Source of the DNA: Leifsonia sp. ZF2019
GTDB lineage: Bacteria > Actinomycetota > Actinomycetes > Actinomycetales > Microbacteriaceae
Length of the DNA: 64,000 nt
Assembly (NCBI RefSeq): GCF_019924635.1
Contig: NZ_CP065037.1
Span: forward strand, 248,001-312,000
Direction: 5' to 3'
The position numbers and the translations under genes are program-made. Below the pieces are notes generated by a model, which saw only the letters and a list, made by a program, of their open reading frames with translations, was not told where the DNA came from and did not search any database. This document shows, one piece after another, positions 53,958 to 62,726 of the stretch. Position 1 is the first letter of the stretch. Each line of letters starts with the position of its first letter.

Positions 53958-54875
53958 ATGTCAGTCAGCACGCCCCGCGCGAAGCGCCGCAGCCGGAACA
54001 CCCCGGTCCTGCTGGTCCTGGTCGGCCCGTTCGTCGCGTTCTTCGTGCTCTTCTTCGTGGCGCCGATCGTCTTCGCGGTGATCCAGAGCATGTTCGTCAC
54101 GAAGACGAGCGGTCTCGGCTACGGACCGCCTCAGGAGGTCTTCGTCTTCCTCCAGAACTACGTCCAGGCGCTCTCGACGCCGAGTTTCGTGTCGAGCATC
54201 GGCCGCGTGCTCCTCTTCGCCGCGATCGAGGTGCCGCTGATGCTCGTGTGCTCGCTCGCGCTCGCGCTTCTGCTGGACTCCGGCCGCGCGCTCTTCCCCC
54301 GCGCCTTCCGCGTCTTCTACTTCATGCCCTACGGCGTGCCCGGGGTGATCGCCTCGCTGCTCTGGGGGTTCCTCTACATCCCGGCGACGAGCCCGATCCT
54401 CCAGGGCCTCGGGAGTCTCGGGATCGAGGTGGCGCCGCTGTCGAGCGGGAACATCCTGTTCGCGATCGCCAACATCGCTCTGTGGAACTTCGCCGGCTAC
54501 AACATGCTGATCGTGATCGCCTCCCTGCAGTCGGTCTCCGGCGACCTCTACGAGGCGGCCCGCCTCGACGGCGCGGGCGAGTGGGCGATCATCCGGCACA
54601 TCAAGCTCCCGCTCCTGCGCCCCACCATCATCCTGATCACGGTCTTCACGATCATCGGCACACTCCAGCTGTTCGTCGAACCACTGGTGCTGAAACCGCT
54701 CACGGCGGCCATCAACTCCGACTTCACGCCGAACCTCGCGGCGTACAACCAGTCCTTCTCGCAGGCCAACCCGAACCTCGCCGCAGCGATGGCCGTCATC
54801 GTGGCACTCATCGCCTTCGTCTTCTCGTTCGGCTTCCTGCGAGCGGTCAACCGGAAAGGCAACCGCGCATGGTGA
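53958..54875 (+). CDS. Sugar ABC permease (MalF type), AraC-linked module
   Basis: The protein has 305 residues, with a basic N-terminus and then six TM helices (TPVLLVLVGPFVAFFVLFFV near 18-37). The EAA loop is LYEAARLDGAGEWAII. It overlaps the next permease by a few bases. It resembles the permease at 61785 in layout (SGRALFPRAFR versus SGRLRGSKFAR before TM3), so the two island transporters may be related copies. Confidence 0.93.
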   Translation: MSVSTPRAKRRSRNTPVLLVLVGPFVAFFVLFFVAPIVFAVIQSMFVTKTSGLGYGPPQEVFVFLQNYVQALSTPSFVSSIGRVLLFAAIEVPLMLVCSLALALLLDSGRALFPRAFRVFYFMPYGVPGVIASLLWGFLYIPATSPILQGLGSLGIEVAPLSSGNILFAIANIALWNFAGYNMLIVIASLQSVSGDLYEAARLDGAGEWAIIRHIKLPLLRPTIILITVFTIIGTLQLFVEPLVLKPLTAAINSDFTPNLAAYNQSFSQANPNLAAAMAVIVALIAFVFSFGFLRAVNRKGNRAW

Positions 54876-55777
54876 CCCTCACCGCCCCGAGTCGGCACGA
54901 GACCGGGAGGGCGGGCTCGCTCGAACCGCGACGGACGCCGTTCGCCTGGTCGAAGATCCCCGTCACGGCCGTTCTCGTGATCGCGGCGATCTACTTCCTG
55001 ATCCCTGTCGTCTGGGTCCTGATCTCCTCGACCAAGAGCGCCGGCGACCTGTTCGGGACGCCCGGGCTGTGGTTCTCGTCGCACCCGCAGCTGCTCGAGA
55101 ACATCCAGCGGCTGTTCACCCAGGACGCGGGCTCGTACGGCATCTGGCTGCTCAACAGCATCCTGTATGCGGGTGTCGGCGCCTTCGTCGCGATGGTCAT
55201 GTCGGCGGGTGCGGGGTACGCCATCGCGAAGTACAGCTTCCGTGGCAAGGAGTTCCTGTTCGCGCTCGTGCTCGGCGGCGTGCTCGTGCCGGCGACGGTC
55301 ATCGCGCTGCCGCTGTACTTCCTCCTCAACTCGGTGGGCTTGACCGGGACCTACTGGAGCGTGCTGCTGCCCGGCATGGTGAGCCCGTTCGGCGTGTATC
55401 TGGCGCGCATCTACGCCACCGCGTCCGTACCGGATGAGATCATCGAGGCCGCCCGGTTGGACGGGGCCGGAGATCTGCGCATCTTCGCGACCATCGCGAC
55501 CAGGATGATGGGGCCGGCGCTCGTCACGATCTTCCTGTTCCAGTTCGTCGGCATCTGGAACAACTACCTCCTGCCTCTGGTGATGCTGAGCGACACGAAC
55601 ACCTTCCCGGTCACTCTGGGGCTCACGCTGTGGAATTCGCAGACACAGCGGGATCCCGCCTTCTACCAGCTCGTGGTCACCGGGTCGGCGTTCTCCGCGG
55701 TGATCCTGGTCGCGGTCATGGTCTCCCTGCAGCGGTTCTGGCGGGCCGGTCTCACGGCGGGCGCGACGAAAGGATGA
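54869..55777 (+). CDS. Sugar ABC permease (MalG type), AraC-linked module
   Basis: The protein has 302 residues, with six TM helices, EAA loop IIEAARLDGAGDLRIF and the tail RAGLTAGATKG. The ATG at 54869 overlaps the previous gene by 7 bases; a GTG directly after it is an alternative. The stop overlaps the start of the hydrolase gene (ATGA). Confidence 0.93.
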   Translation: MVTLTAPSRHETGRAGSLEPRRTPFAWSKIPVTAVLVIAAIYFLIPVVWVLISSTKSAGDLFGTPGLWFSSHPQLLENIQRLFTQDAGSYGIWLLNSILYAGVGAFVAMVMSAGAGYAIAKYSFRGKEFLFALVLGGVLVPATVIALPLYFLLNSVGLTGTYWSVLLPGMVSPFGVYLARIYATASVPDEIIEAARLDGAGDLRIFATIATRMMGPALVTIFLFQFVGIWNNYLLPLVMLSDTNTFPVTLGLTLWNSQTQRDPAFYQLVVTGSAFSAVILVAVMVSLQRFWRAGLTAGATKG

Positions 55778-57021
55778 CGACGATGGGGAAGCTCCCCGCC
55801 CACCTGCCCGCCCGGCTCGCGATCACGCTCTGGGACTTCTCCTGGTACACCAGGGCCGGCAGCGGCGAACCCTATGCCGATCTCGACACCGCCTTCGCGG
55901 AGGCGGTCGAGCGCGGCTACAACGCGGTCCGGATCTGTGCGGCGCCCCTCTACCTGTTCGGGCCGGTCGATCTTCCCGCAGACCTCGGCATCTCCGGTCT
56001 CGGCGCGACGCCCGCCGGGGGGATCTATGGCGAGGGGACCCGCTGGTACGACGTGCCGGGCGGGTACGCCGTCCCGCTGCTGGATCGACTGGTCGAGCTG
56101 TTCGAGGCGGCGGCGAGGCACGGCTGCGTGGTCATCCTCTCGACCTGGGAGTACCAGCAGTCGCCGTCATTCGCCGCGACGGACGCGTGGTGGCGGGCGA
56201 TCGACGCGATCCCGGTGCAGCGCAGGCTGGACGCGCTCGCGCGCGCGTCCGCCGCGCTGGTGCGATTCCTCGAGGAACGCGGCCACGGTGAGCGCATCGC
56301 CTTCGTCGAGCTCCACAACGAAGTCGACTTCTCGCGCGTCCCGGCGGACAGTGCGGCGATCGACGACGCCATCGCCGTCTTCCGGACCGCGGCACCCGGC
56401 CACCTGGTGACGGTGAGCTACGGCATGCCCCCGCACCTGGACATGGCGGCCGTGCCGGAGAGCCTGCAGGTCGGACAGTTCCATGTCTACGCGTACGGTG
56501 TGCTCGACGCTCTCCAGCGCGAGATCGACCTCCGGGAGACAGGCTCGGAAGGATTCCCCAACCCCGCCCTGCGGCGGCTCCTCCGAGCGGATGCTCCGCG
56601 GTGGGAGGACTACGGCCGGCCGGAGGCGTGGCGGCTGGAGGCCACGGTGATCACCGACCAGATGCTCTACGGCTACGACAACATCGACGCCACCCGATGG
56701 GATCTCTGGCTCTACGACAACTACGGTGCGCACCGCGAGGAGATGCGACGCGAGATCCGGTCCCGCGTCACCGCCGTCGCGGCGTGGTGCCGTCGGCGCG
56801 ACGTCCCGCTCGTCATCGGGGAAGGCTGGGTCGGCTACACCCCGCTCCGAGCCGGATTCGAGGAGGGCCCCGTCGGCAAGGATCTCGCCGAAGTCGGACT
56901 CCGCGCCGCCGTGGAGGCCGGCGCATGGGGCGCGGTGCTCTGCTCCAACGCGGCTCCGCACCACCCGTTCTGGGCGGATGTCGAGTGGCAGCGGCAGGCG
57001 AACCGGGAGCTGAGGGGCTGA
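55774..57021 (+). CDS. Cellulase-like glycoside hydrolase (clan GH-A style)
   Basis: This 415-residue cytoplasmic protein has no signal peptide and matches the sugar-binding cellulase-like family in style. It begins with the barrel strand LAITLWDFSWYTRAG and has the acid/base candidate Glu in FVELHNEVDF (about 180) and the nucleophile candidate Glu in VIGEGWVGY (about 349). The spacing and motifs fit a (beta/alpha)8 retaining hydrolase. The substrate is unknown, presumably the oligosaccharide imported by the coupled ABC genes. The ATG overlaps the permease stop; AAAGG precedes it. Confidence 0.82.
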   Translation: MTTMGKLPAHLPARLAITLWDFSWYTRAGSGEPYADLDTAFAEAVERGYNAVRICAAPLYLFGPVDLPADLGISGLGATPAGGIYGEGTRWYDVPGGYAVPLLDRLVELFEAAARHGCVVILSTWEYQQSPSFAATDAWWRAIDAIPVQRRLDALARASAALVRFLEERGHGERIAFVELHNEVDFSRVPADSAAIDDAIAVFRTAAPGHLVTVSYGMPPHLDMAAVPESLQVGQFHVYAYGVLDALQREIDLRETGSEGFPNPALRRLLRADAPRWEDYGRPEAWRLEATVITDQMLYGYDNIDATRWDLWLYDNYGAHREEMRREIRSRVTAVAAWCRRRDVPLVIGEGWVGYTPLRAGFEEGPVGKDLAEVGLRAAVEAGAWGAVLCSNAAPHHPFWADVEWQRQANRELRG

Positions 57022-57121
57022 GAGGGCCTGCCGTGGTCGGGCGGCGCGGGCGTGTCGATCGAGCTCGCCCGAAGCGTGCGAGCGCGGCCCGAGCCGGGTC
57101 CGGATGTGAGAGGCTTTCGGC

Positions 57122-58114
57122 GTGAAGCGGGCGACGATCTACGACGTGGCGAAGGCGGCAGGCGTCTCGCACCAGACGGTCACGCGCTATCTCAACGGAT
57201 TCGAGGGGATCCGGCCGGCCACGCGCGAACGGGTGCGGAAGGCATTGGCCGAGCTGGACTACCGGCCCAACAGTGCCGCCCGGTTCCTCCGTTCCCAGCA
57301 GACGAATCGGATCGGCCTCCTCGCGCACCGGATGGATCTGTCCGGGCCCGGACGCCTCATCGCCGGCGCCACGTCGGCGGCCCGCGAGCGCGGCTATGTG
57401 CTCGACATCGCCTCGATGGACGGCGGGGACGCGGCCTCGGTCGACGAAGCGCTCGATCTCGTGCTCGAGCATCAGATCGCCGGCGTGTTCGGCACCGCTC
57501 AGACGCACGTGGTGCGGGAGGCCATCGAGGCCCGGGCCCTGAGCGTCCCCATCGCGCTGGATGGGCAGGAGTCGGGCCCGGGCAGCGTGAACATCGGCCT
57601 TCCCGGCCATCTCGCCGCCGCGCATCTCGCCGAGCTCGGGCACCGGCGGGTCGGGTTCCTGTCCGGCCCGGCGGTGTGGATCGCGAGTGCCGCGCGCCGT
57701 GACGGATTCCTGGCGGAGGCGGCGGCCGCCGGTCTCGATGTCCGGTGGATGGGCGAGGGGGATTGGTCGGCCGAGTCCGGCTGGGCCGCTGCGCAGGAGT
57801 GCCCGGTCGGTGAACAGGGGATCACCGCGATCGCCGTCTCGAACGACAGCATGGCGGTGGGACTCATCGCGGGCCTCCATGAGCGGGGCATCGATGTGCC
57901 GGGCCACGTGAGCGTTGTCGGGATGGACGACTCCCCGGAGTCTCGGTTCCTCGTGCCCGCTCTGACGACGGTGCGCCTCGACTTCGAGGGCGAAGGCGCG
58001 CACCGCATGGCCCGTCTCATCGCGCGCATCGAGGATCGGACCGGCTCCGACGTGCCGGAGTATGACGCTCCTCGCCTGATCGTCCGGCAGTCCACGCGCG
58101 CCATCGCCGACTGA
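57122..58114 (+). CDS. LacI-family regulator of the GH42/ABC module
   Basis: The protein has 330 residues. The HTH is at residues about 3-50 (TIYDVAKAAGVSHQTVTRYL; Tyr replaces the usual Val in RVL), the hinge is YRPNSAARFLRSQQ, and the ligand core follows. Regulators with this start often control beta-galactosidase genes. It precedes the GH42 gene on the same strand, and two palindromes lie between them. The GTG at 57122 is 6 nt after GAGGCT (leaderless pattern). Confidence 0.9.
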   Translation: MKRATIYDVAKAAGVSHQTVTRYLNGFEGIRPATRERVRKALAELDYRPNSAARFLRSQQTNRIGLLAHRMDLSGPGRLIAGATSAARERGYVLDIASMDGGDAASVDEALDLVLEHQIAGVFGTAQTHVVREAIEARALSVPIALDGQESGPGSVNIGLPGHLAAAHLAELGHRRVGFLSGPAVWIASAARRDGFLAEAAAAGLDVRWMGEGDWSAESGWAAAQECPVGEQGITAIAVSNDSMAVGLIAGLHERGIDVPGHVSVVGMDDSPESRFLVPALTTVRLDFEGEGAHRMARLIARIEDRTGSDVPEYDAPRLIVRQSTRAIAD

Positions 58115-58150
58115 GATCCCCCGCGCGGCGTCGCTCTCGCCGGCGATGTC

Positions 58151-58222
58151 TTGCGCGCGAGCCTGGTGCCAGGTACTCTCATCCACAGCCCAATGTTGTC
58201 GACAACATGTTGTCGACAACAT
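58151..58222 (+). promoter_or_regulatory. Promoter and double LacI operator of the GH42 operon
   Basis: A -35-like TTGCGC (58151-58156) and -10 TACTCT (58174-58179) are 17 bp apart. The perfect palindrome ATGTTGTCGACAACAT occurs at 58193-58208 and again at 58207-58222, sharing two bases, so the centres are 14 bp apart. Both sites would cover the start of transcription. Confidence 0.85.
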
Positions 58223-58256
58223 CCGCAACGACGCAGGACTCGAGCGAAGGTCGACG

Positions 58257-60350
58257 ATGACGCAGAACCCCACATTCCCCGGAGTGCTCTTCGGGGCCGC
58301 CTACTACGCCGAGTACCAGCAGCCGGGCAGCCTCGAGCGCGATCTCGACCTGATGGTCGATGCCGGCTTCACGGTGATCCGCGTCGGCGAGTCGGTCTGG
58401 TCGACGTGGGAGCCCCGCAACGGCGAGTTCGACCTCGACTGGCTGCAGCCGGTGCTCGACGGTGCGCACGCGCGCGGGATCGCGGTCGTCCTCGGCACGC
58501 CGACCTACGCCATCCCGCCGTGGCTGCAGACGCTGCACCCCGAGATCGCCGCGATCAACGCGGACGGGCGCGCCATTGGCTGGGGCGCGCGGCAGGAGAT
58601 GGACCAGTCGCAGCCGGTGTACCGCTGGTACGCCGAGCGGATCGTCCGCGCGGTCGTGCAGCGCTACGCCGACCACCCGGCCGTGATCGGCTATCAGGTC
58701 GACAACGAACCGGGCAACAACCTCCCGCACAACCGCACGACCTTCGCGGCGTTCGTCGAGTGGCTCCGGACCCGCTACGGAACCGTCGAGCGGCTCAACG
58801 AGGAGTGGGGTCTGGTCTACTGGTCCCACCGCATCGCCGAATGGTCGGAGCTCTGGACACCCGAAGGCAATCTGATGCCGCAGTACCAGGTGGAGTGGCG
58901 GCGGTTCCAAGGCGAGCAGGCCACCGAGCTGATCCGCTGGCAGGCCGAGATCGTGCGCGAGTACGCCCGCGACGACCAGTTCGTCACGACCTGCATCTCG
59001 TACTCACGCCCCCAGATCTCCGACGATCAGCTCGTCGAATCGCTCGACATCACCGCGGGCAACCCCTACTACCTGATGCAGGACGGACTCTCCGCCGACG
59101 TCGACCTTCCACGGCAAGCGGAGTGGTGGCACACCGGGCCGTGGGCGCTGTACCAGTGGGGGGACCGCGCATTCTCCTCCGCGCAGGAGCGATTCCTCGT
59201 CACCGAGACGAACGCGCAGTCGATCGGCGGACCGTGGCAGAACCAGCCTCCGTTCCCGGGCCAGATCAAGCAGGCGGCACTCGCCCTCGTCGCCCGCGGC
59301 GCCCGGATGGTGGAGTACTGGCACTGGCACACCCTCCACTTCGGCGTCGAGACCTACTGGGGCGGGGTGGTGCCGCACAGCCAGCGACCCGGCCGCATCT
59401 ACCGCGAGGTCGCCGAGCTCGGCTCGACTCTGGGCGCACTGGGCCCCGCACTCGACGACTACCGTCCCGACGCCGATGTGCTGATGCTCTACTCGACCGA
59501 CACCAAATGGTCGTGGGAGTTCTACCCGCCGCTCGCGAACGCCGACGGCACGCCCGACACCAACAGCTATCTGCGGATCGTCGACGCTTTCTACCGCGGG
59601 CTGAACGAGGCCGGCGCACAGGTGCGCGTGCAGCACACCCGTCAGTTCCTGGCAGAGGATCCGGCGACGCTCGCACAGCGGTTCCCCGTGCTCGTCGCCG
59701 CAGCGGAGTACGTCACGCCCGACGCGACACTCGACGCCCTGCGTGCCTACGCAGAAGCGGGCGGGCACCTGGTTCTGGGCATCCGCACGGGCTATGGGGA
59801 CGACCTGGCACGGGCGCGGCGCGGCGTCGCTCCGGAGCGCCTGGCCGAGGCGGCGGGCGTCTGGTACGACGAATACTCCAACCTGGCGTCTCCTCTCGCG
59901 GTGGAGGGGACGATCCCGCTCGAAGCCGGTGCCGCCGGCACGGCCTGGACCGACATCCTGCAACTCGACGGAGCGGAGCCGATCGTGACCTACCGGGACA
60001 ACGAGCTGGGCGCCCGGGTGGCGGTCAGCACCGCCGCCGCCGGAGCCGGCCGTATCACCTACGTCGCGACGGTCCCCAACCGCGAGCTCTCCCGCTCCCT
60101 CTCCCGCTGGCTCGTCCCGCGCACCACGGCGAACGACTGGAAGGCGTCCCTCCCCGTCACCGTCGCCAGCGGCCGGAGCGCCGACCGACGGGTCGTGTTC
60201 GCACACAACTGGTCCGCGGCTTCGCACGAGATCGTCCCCCCGCGCGACGCGCTCGTGATCGAGACCGGCGAGCGCCTCGCCGCCGGCACCCCCTATCTCC
60301 TCGCGCCACGATCCGTCGTGGTCTTCGAGGTCAGCGGCTCCGACGCGTGA
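58257..60350 (+). CDS. Beta-galactosidase, glycoside hydrolase family 42
   Basis: This 697-residue cytoplasmic GH42 enzyme begins FGAAYYAEYQQPG and has the barrel strands VIRVGESVWSTWEP. The acid/base Glu is in QVDNEPGNN (about 152), the nucleophile Glu is in LVTETNAQS (about 317), then a beta-galactosidase trimerisation domain and a small C-terminal beta domain follow. It would cleave beta-galactosides imported by the following ABC genes. GAAGG precedes the ATG. It lies directly behind the double LacI operator. Confidence 0.94.
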   Translation: MTQNPTFPGVLFGAAYYAEYQQPGSLERDLDLMVDAGFTVIRVGESVWSTWEPRNGEFDLDWLQPVLDGAHARGIAVVLGTPTYAIPPWLQTLHPEIAAINADGRAIGWGARQEMDQSQPVYRWYAERIVRAVVQRYADHPAVIGYQVDNEPGNNLPHNRTTFAAFVEWLRTRYGTVERLNEEWGLVYWSHRIAEWSELWTPEGNLMPQYQVEWRRFQGEQATELIRWQAEIVREYARDDQFVTTCISYSRPQISDDQLVESLDITAGNPYYLMQDGLSADVDLPRQAEWWHTGPWALYQWGDRAFSSAQERFLVTETNAQSIGGPWQNQPPFPGQIKQAALALVARGARMVEYWHWHTLHFGVETYWGGVVPHSQRPGRIYREVAELGSTLGALGPALDDYRPDADVLMLYSTDTKWSWEFYPPLANADGTPDTNSYLRIVDAFYRGLNEAGAQVRVQHTRQFLAEDPATLAQRFPVLVAAAEYVTPDATLDALRAYAEAGGHLVLGIRTGYGDDLARARRGVAPERLAEAAGVWYDEYSNLASPLAVEGTIPLEAGAAGTAWTDILQLDGAEPIVTYRDNELGARVAVSTAAAGAGRITYVATVPNRELSRSLSRWLVPRTTANDWKASLPVTVASGRSADRRVVFAHNWSAASHEIVPPRDALVIETGERLAAGTPYLLAPRSVVVFEVSGSDA

Positions 60351-60375
60351 GCCACCACCGAGAGAAAGAACACTG

Positions 60376-61728
60376 ATGAGAATCGCAAGACGCACAGCAC
60401 TCGCGCTGGGCTCGATCGCAGTGATCAGCGCCATCGCACTCACCGGGTGCAGCTCCTCCTCCTCCTCGACGGAGTCGTCGCAGGAGAAGGTCAGCCAGTC
60501 CGAGATCGACAAGGCCCTCGACACCCCGACCACCATCACCATGTGGTCGTGGCTGCCCAACCTGCAGGACGAGATCGACCTCTTCGAGAAGAAGTACCCG
60601 AAGATCACCGTCAAACTCGTCAACACCACGGGCGGAACGCAGCAGTACCCGAAGCTGCGCAGCGCACTGAAGGCCGGCAAGGGGGCGCCGGACGTCGCCC
60701 AGATCGAGTACCAGTACATCTCCTCCTTCCGGCAGACGAAGTCCCTGGCGGACCTCACCCCTTACGGCGGCAAGGATCTGCAGAAGCAGTTCGTGCCCTG
60801 GGTCTGGAAGCAGGTCGACGACGGGCAGGGCGTCTGGGCGGTGCCGCAGGACTCCGGCCCGCTCGGCAACCTCTACCGGGACGACATCTACCGTGCCGCC
60901 GGTGTGACGGAGTCGCCGAAGACCTGGGCCGAGTTCGCCGACGCCGCCGCCAAGATCAAGTCGGCAACCGGCTCCTACATCGCCGATCTGCCGGGCAACG
61001 ACCCCGGCCAGATGGTCGGCCTGTTCTGGCAGGCGGGCGCCAAGCCGTTCGGCTACGACGGCAAGAAGACGGTCAGCATCGACATCGACAGCGCTCAGAC
61101 CCAGAAGGTCGTGTCGTTCTGGCAGGACCTCGTGCAGAAGGACCTCGTCGCGACCGACCCCGACTTCGCCGACAACTGGTACCAGGGACTCGCCCAGGGC
61201 AAGTACGCCTCGTGGCAGACCGCGGCCTGGGGGCCGGTGTTCCTGCAGGGGACGGCCAAGGACACCTCCGGCAAGTGGCGCGCGGCGGACATCCCGCAGT
61301 GGTCGGCCGGCGAGAACGTCTCGGGCAACTGGGGCGGCTCCACCAGCGCGGTGCTCGCCACCTCCACCAAGAAGATCGCCGCCTACGAGCTGGCCAAGTT
61401 CATCAACACCGACCAGGAGTCGACGCTGATGTTCGCCAACAAGCAGTTCCTGTTCCCGGTGACGACCTCGACGCTCGCCTCGTCGGACTTCGTCGACACG
61501 AAGTCGGACTTCTACGGCGGTCAGCAGGTCAACAAGCTCTTCGCCGGCGTCTCCGACACCGTCGCGACCGACTTCGAATGGCTGCCGTTCATGGACTACG
61601 TGTACTCCAGTTACACGAGCACCGTGGGCGACGCGATCACCAACCACGGTGACATGGTGTCCGCGCTCAAGAAGTGGGACGACGATGTGACCGCCTACGC
61701 GAAGCAGCAGGGCTTCACCGTCAAGTGA
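60376..61728 (+). CDS. Sugar ABC binding lipoprotein, GH42 module
   Basis: This 450-residue secreted lipoprotein has the lipobox ALTGC (Cys near residue 25), a Ser-rich linker and a SBP_bac_1 domain (TTITMWSWLPNLQDEIDLF, LVNTTGGTQQYPKLRSALKAG, QDSGPLGNLYRDDIYRAAG). It binds a probable galactoside oligosaccharide for the two downstream permeases. It follows the GH42 gene by 25 bases, and GAGAGAAAG lies ahead of the ATG. A perfect 30-bp palindrome follows. Confidence 0.93.
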   Translation: MRIARRTALALGSIAVISAIALTGCSSSSSSTESSQEKVSQSEIDKALDTPTTITMWSWLPNLQDEIDLFEKKYPKITVKLVNTTGGTQQYPKLRSALKAGKGAPDVAQIEYQYISSFRQTKSLADLTPYGGKDLQKQFVPWVWKQVDDGQGVWAVPQDSGPLGNLYRDDIYRAAGVTESPKTWAEFADAAAKIKSATGSYIADLPGNDPGQMVGLFWQAGAKPFGYDGKKTVSIDIDSAQTQKVVSFWQDLVQKDLVATDPDFADNWYQGLAQGKYASWQTAAWGPVFLQGTAKDTSGKWRAADIPQWSAGENVSGNWGGSTSAVLATSTKKIAAYELAKFINTDQESTLMFANKQFLFPVTTSTLASSDFVDTKSDFYGGQQVNKLFAGVSDTVATDFEWLPFMDYVYSSYTSTVGDAITNHGDMVSALKKWDDDVTAYAKQQGFTVK

Positions 61729-61735
61729 ACTCGAG

Positions 61736-61765
61736 CCGGGGGCCGGCCGCGCGGCCGGCCCCCGG
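61736..61765 (+). other. Perfect 30-bp palindrome between binding-protein and permease genes
   Basis: The sequence 61736-61765 is its own exact reverse complement (CCGGGGGCCGGCCGC and its complement, all G/C). As RNA it gives a very stable stem. It lies 7 bases after the binding-protein stop, where the other sugar ABC loci also carry stem-loops. Confidence 0.85.
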
Positions 61766-61784
61766 CGGAATACGGAGAACCACC

Positions 61785-62726
61785 ATGAGTGTCGCCCTCA
61801 ACCGACCCAGGCGCCCCGAGGCGGAGGCCCGCCGGCGAGATCCTCGCGCGCTGACGCGCTCGCAGACCGTCGCCGCGTGGACGCTGACCACGCCCTTCCT
61901 CCTCATCTTCGCAGCGATGTTCATCGTTCCCCTGCTGTACTCGCTCTACGAGAGCAGCTTCCAGTCGTCCCTGGTCGACGGGCAGTCCTTCGCGGGGCTG
62001 GCGAACTATGGTCGCGTCTTCACAGACCCGAGCTTCTGGGCCGGGCTGGGGCGCGTCGCCCTCTTCCTCGTGATCCAGGTGCCGATCATGCTCGGTCTCG
62101 CGCTGGCCTTCGCGCTCGCCCTCGACAGCGGCCGCCTGCGCGGCTCGAAGTTCGCCCGGCTCGCGATCTTCGTGCCGTACGCGGTGCCCGGAGTCGTCGC
62201 CACTCTCATGTGGGGGTACCTGTACGGGCCGGACTTCGGGTTGATCACCCAGATCGCCAAGGCGCTGCTGCTCCCGCCGCCGAACCTCCTGTCGTCCACG
62301 AACATCCTCGGCGCCACGATGAACATCGTCTGCTGGGAGTTCATCGGCTACAACATGATCGTCATGTACGCCGCGCTCCGGTCGGTGCCGACCGAGCTGT
62401 ACGACGCGGCGGAGGTCGACGGCGCCAGCCAGAGGCGCATCGCCTGGAGCATCAAGATCCCCGCGATCCGCAACGCGATCCTCCTGACGGTCATCTTCTC
62501 GATCATCGGGTCCTTCCAGCTCTTCAACGAGCCGAACCTCCTCTACAGCATCGCCCCGAACTCCATCGGGACGGACTTCACCCCCAACCTGTACGCGTAC
62601 AACGTGGCGTTCAAGAACCAGGACGTCAACTACGCAGCAGCCATCGCCTTCGTGCTCGGTCTCATCGTCATGGTCGTGTCGTATGTGGTCCAGCTCGTCG
62701 CCAACCGCAAGGAGAAGCTGTCATGA
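61785..62726 (+). CDS. Sugar ABC permease (MalF type), GH42 module
   Basis: The protein has 313 residues, with a basic N-terminus (LNRPRRPEAEARRRDPR), six TM helices and EAA loop LYDAAEVDGASQRRIAW. It pairs with the next gene (ATGA overlap). GGAG lies upstream of the ATG. Confidence 0.93.
   Translation: MSVALNRPRRPEAEARRRDPRALTRSQTVAAWTLTTPFLLIFAAMFIVPLLYSLYESSFQSSLVDGQSFAGLANYGRVFTDPSFWAGLGRVALFLVIQVPIMLGLALAFALALDSGRLRGSKFARLAIFVPYAVPGVVATLMWGYLYGPDFGLITQIAKALLLPPPNLLSSTNILGATMNIVCWEFIGYNMIVMYAALRSVPTELYDAAEVDGASQRRIAWSIKIPAIRNAILLTVIFSIIGSFQLFNEPNLLYSIAPNSIGTDFTPNLYAYNVAFKNQDVNYAAAIAFVLGLIVMVVSYVVQLVANRKEKLS

Noticed and set aside
57022..57121. Intrinsic terminator between the cellulase-like and LacI genes
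   Set aside because: No stem followed by T residues is visible; only weak GC-rich pairing.
61736..61765. The 30-bp palindrome as a regulator operator
   Set aside because: It lies within an operon after a stop codon, where three other loci have stem-loops of unrelated sequence; RNA structure is more likely.
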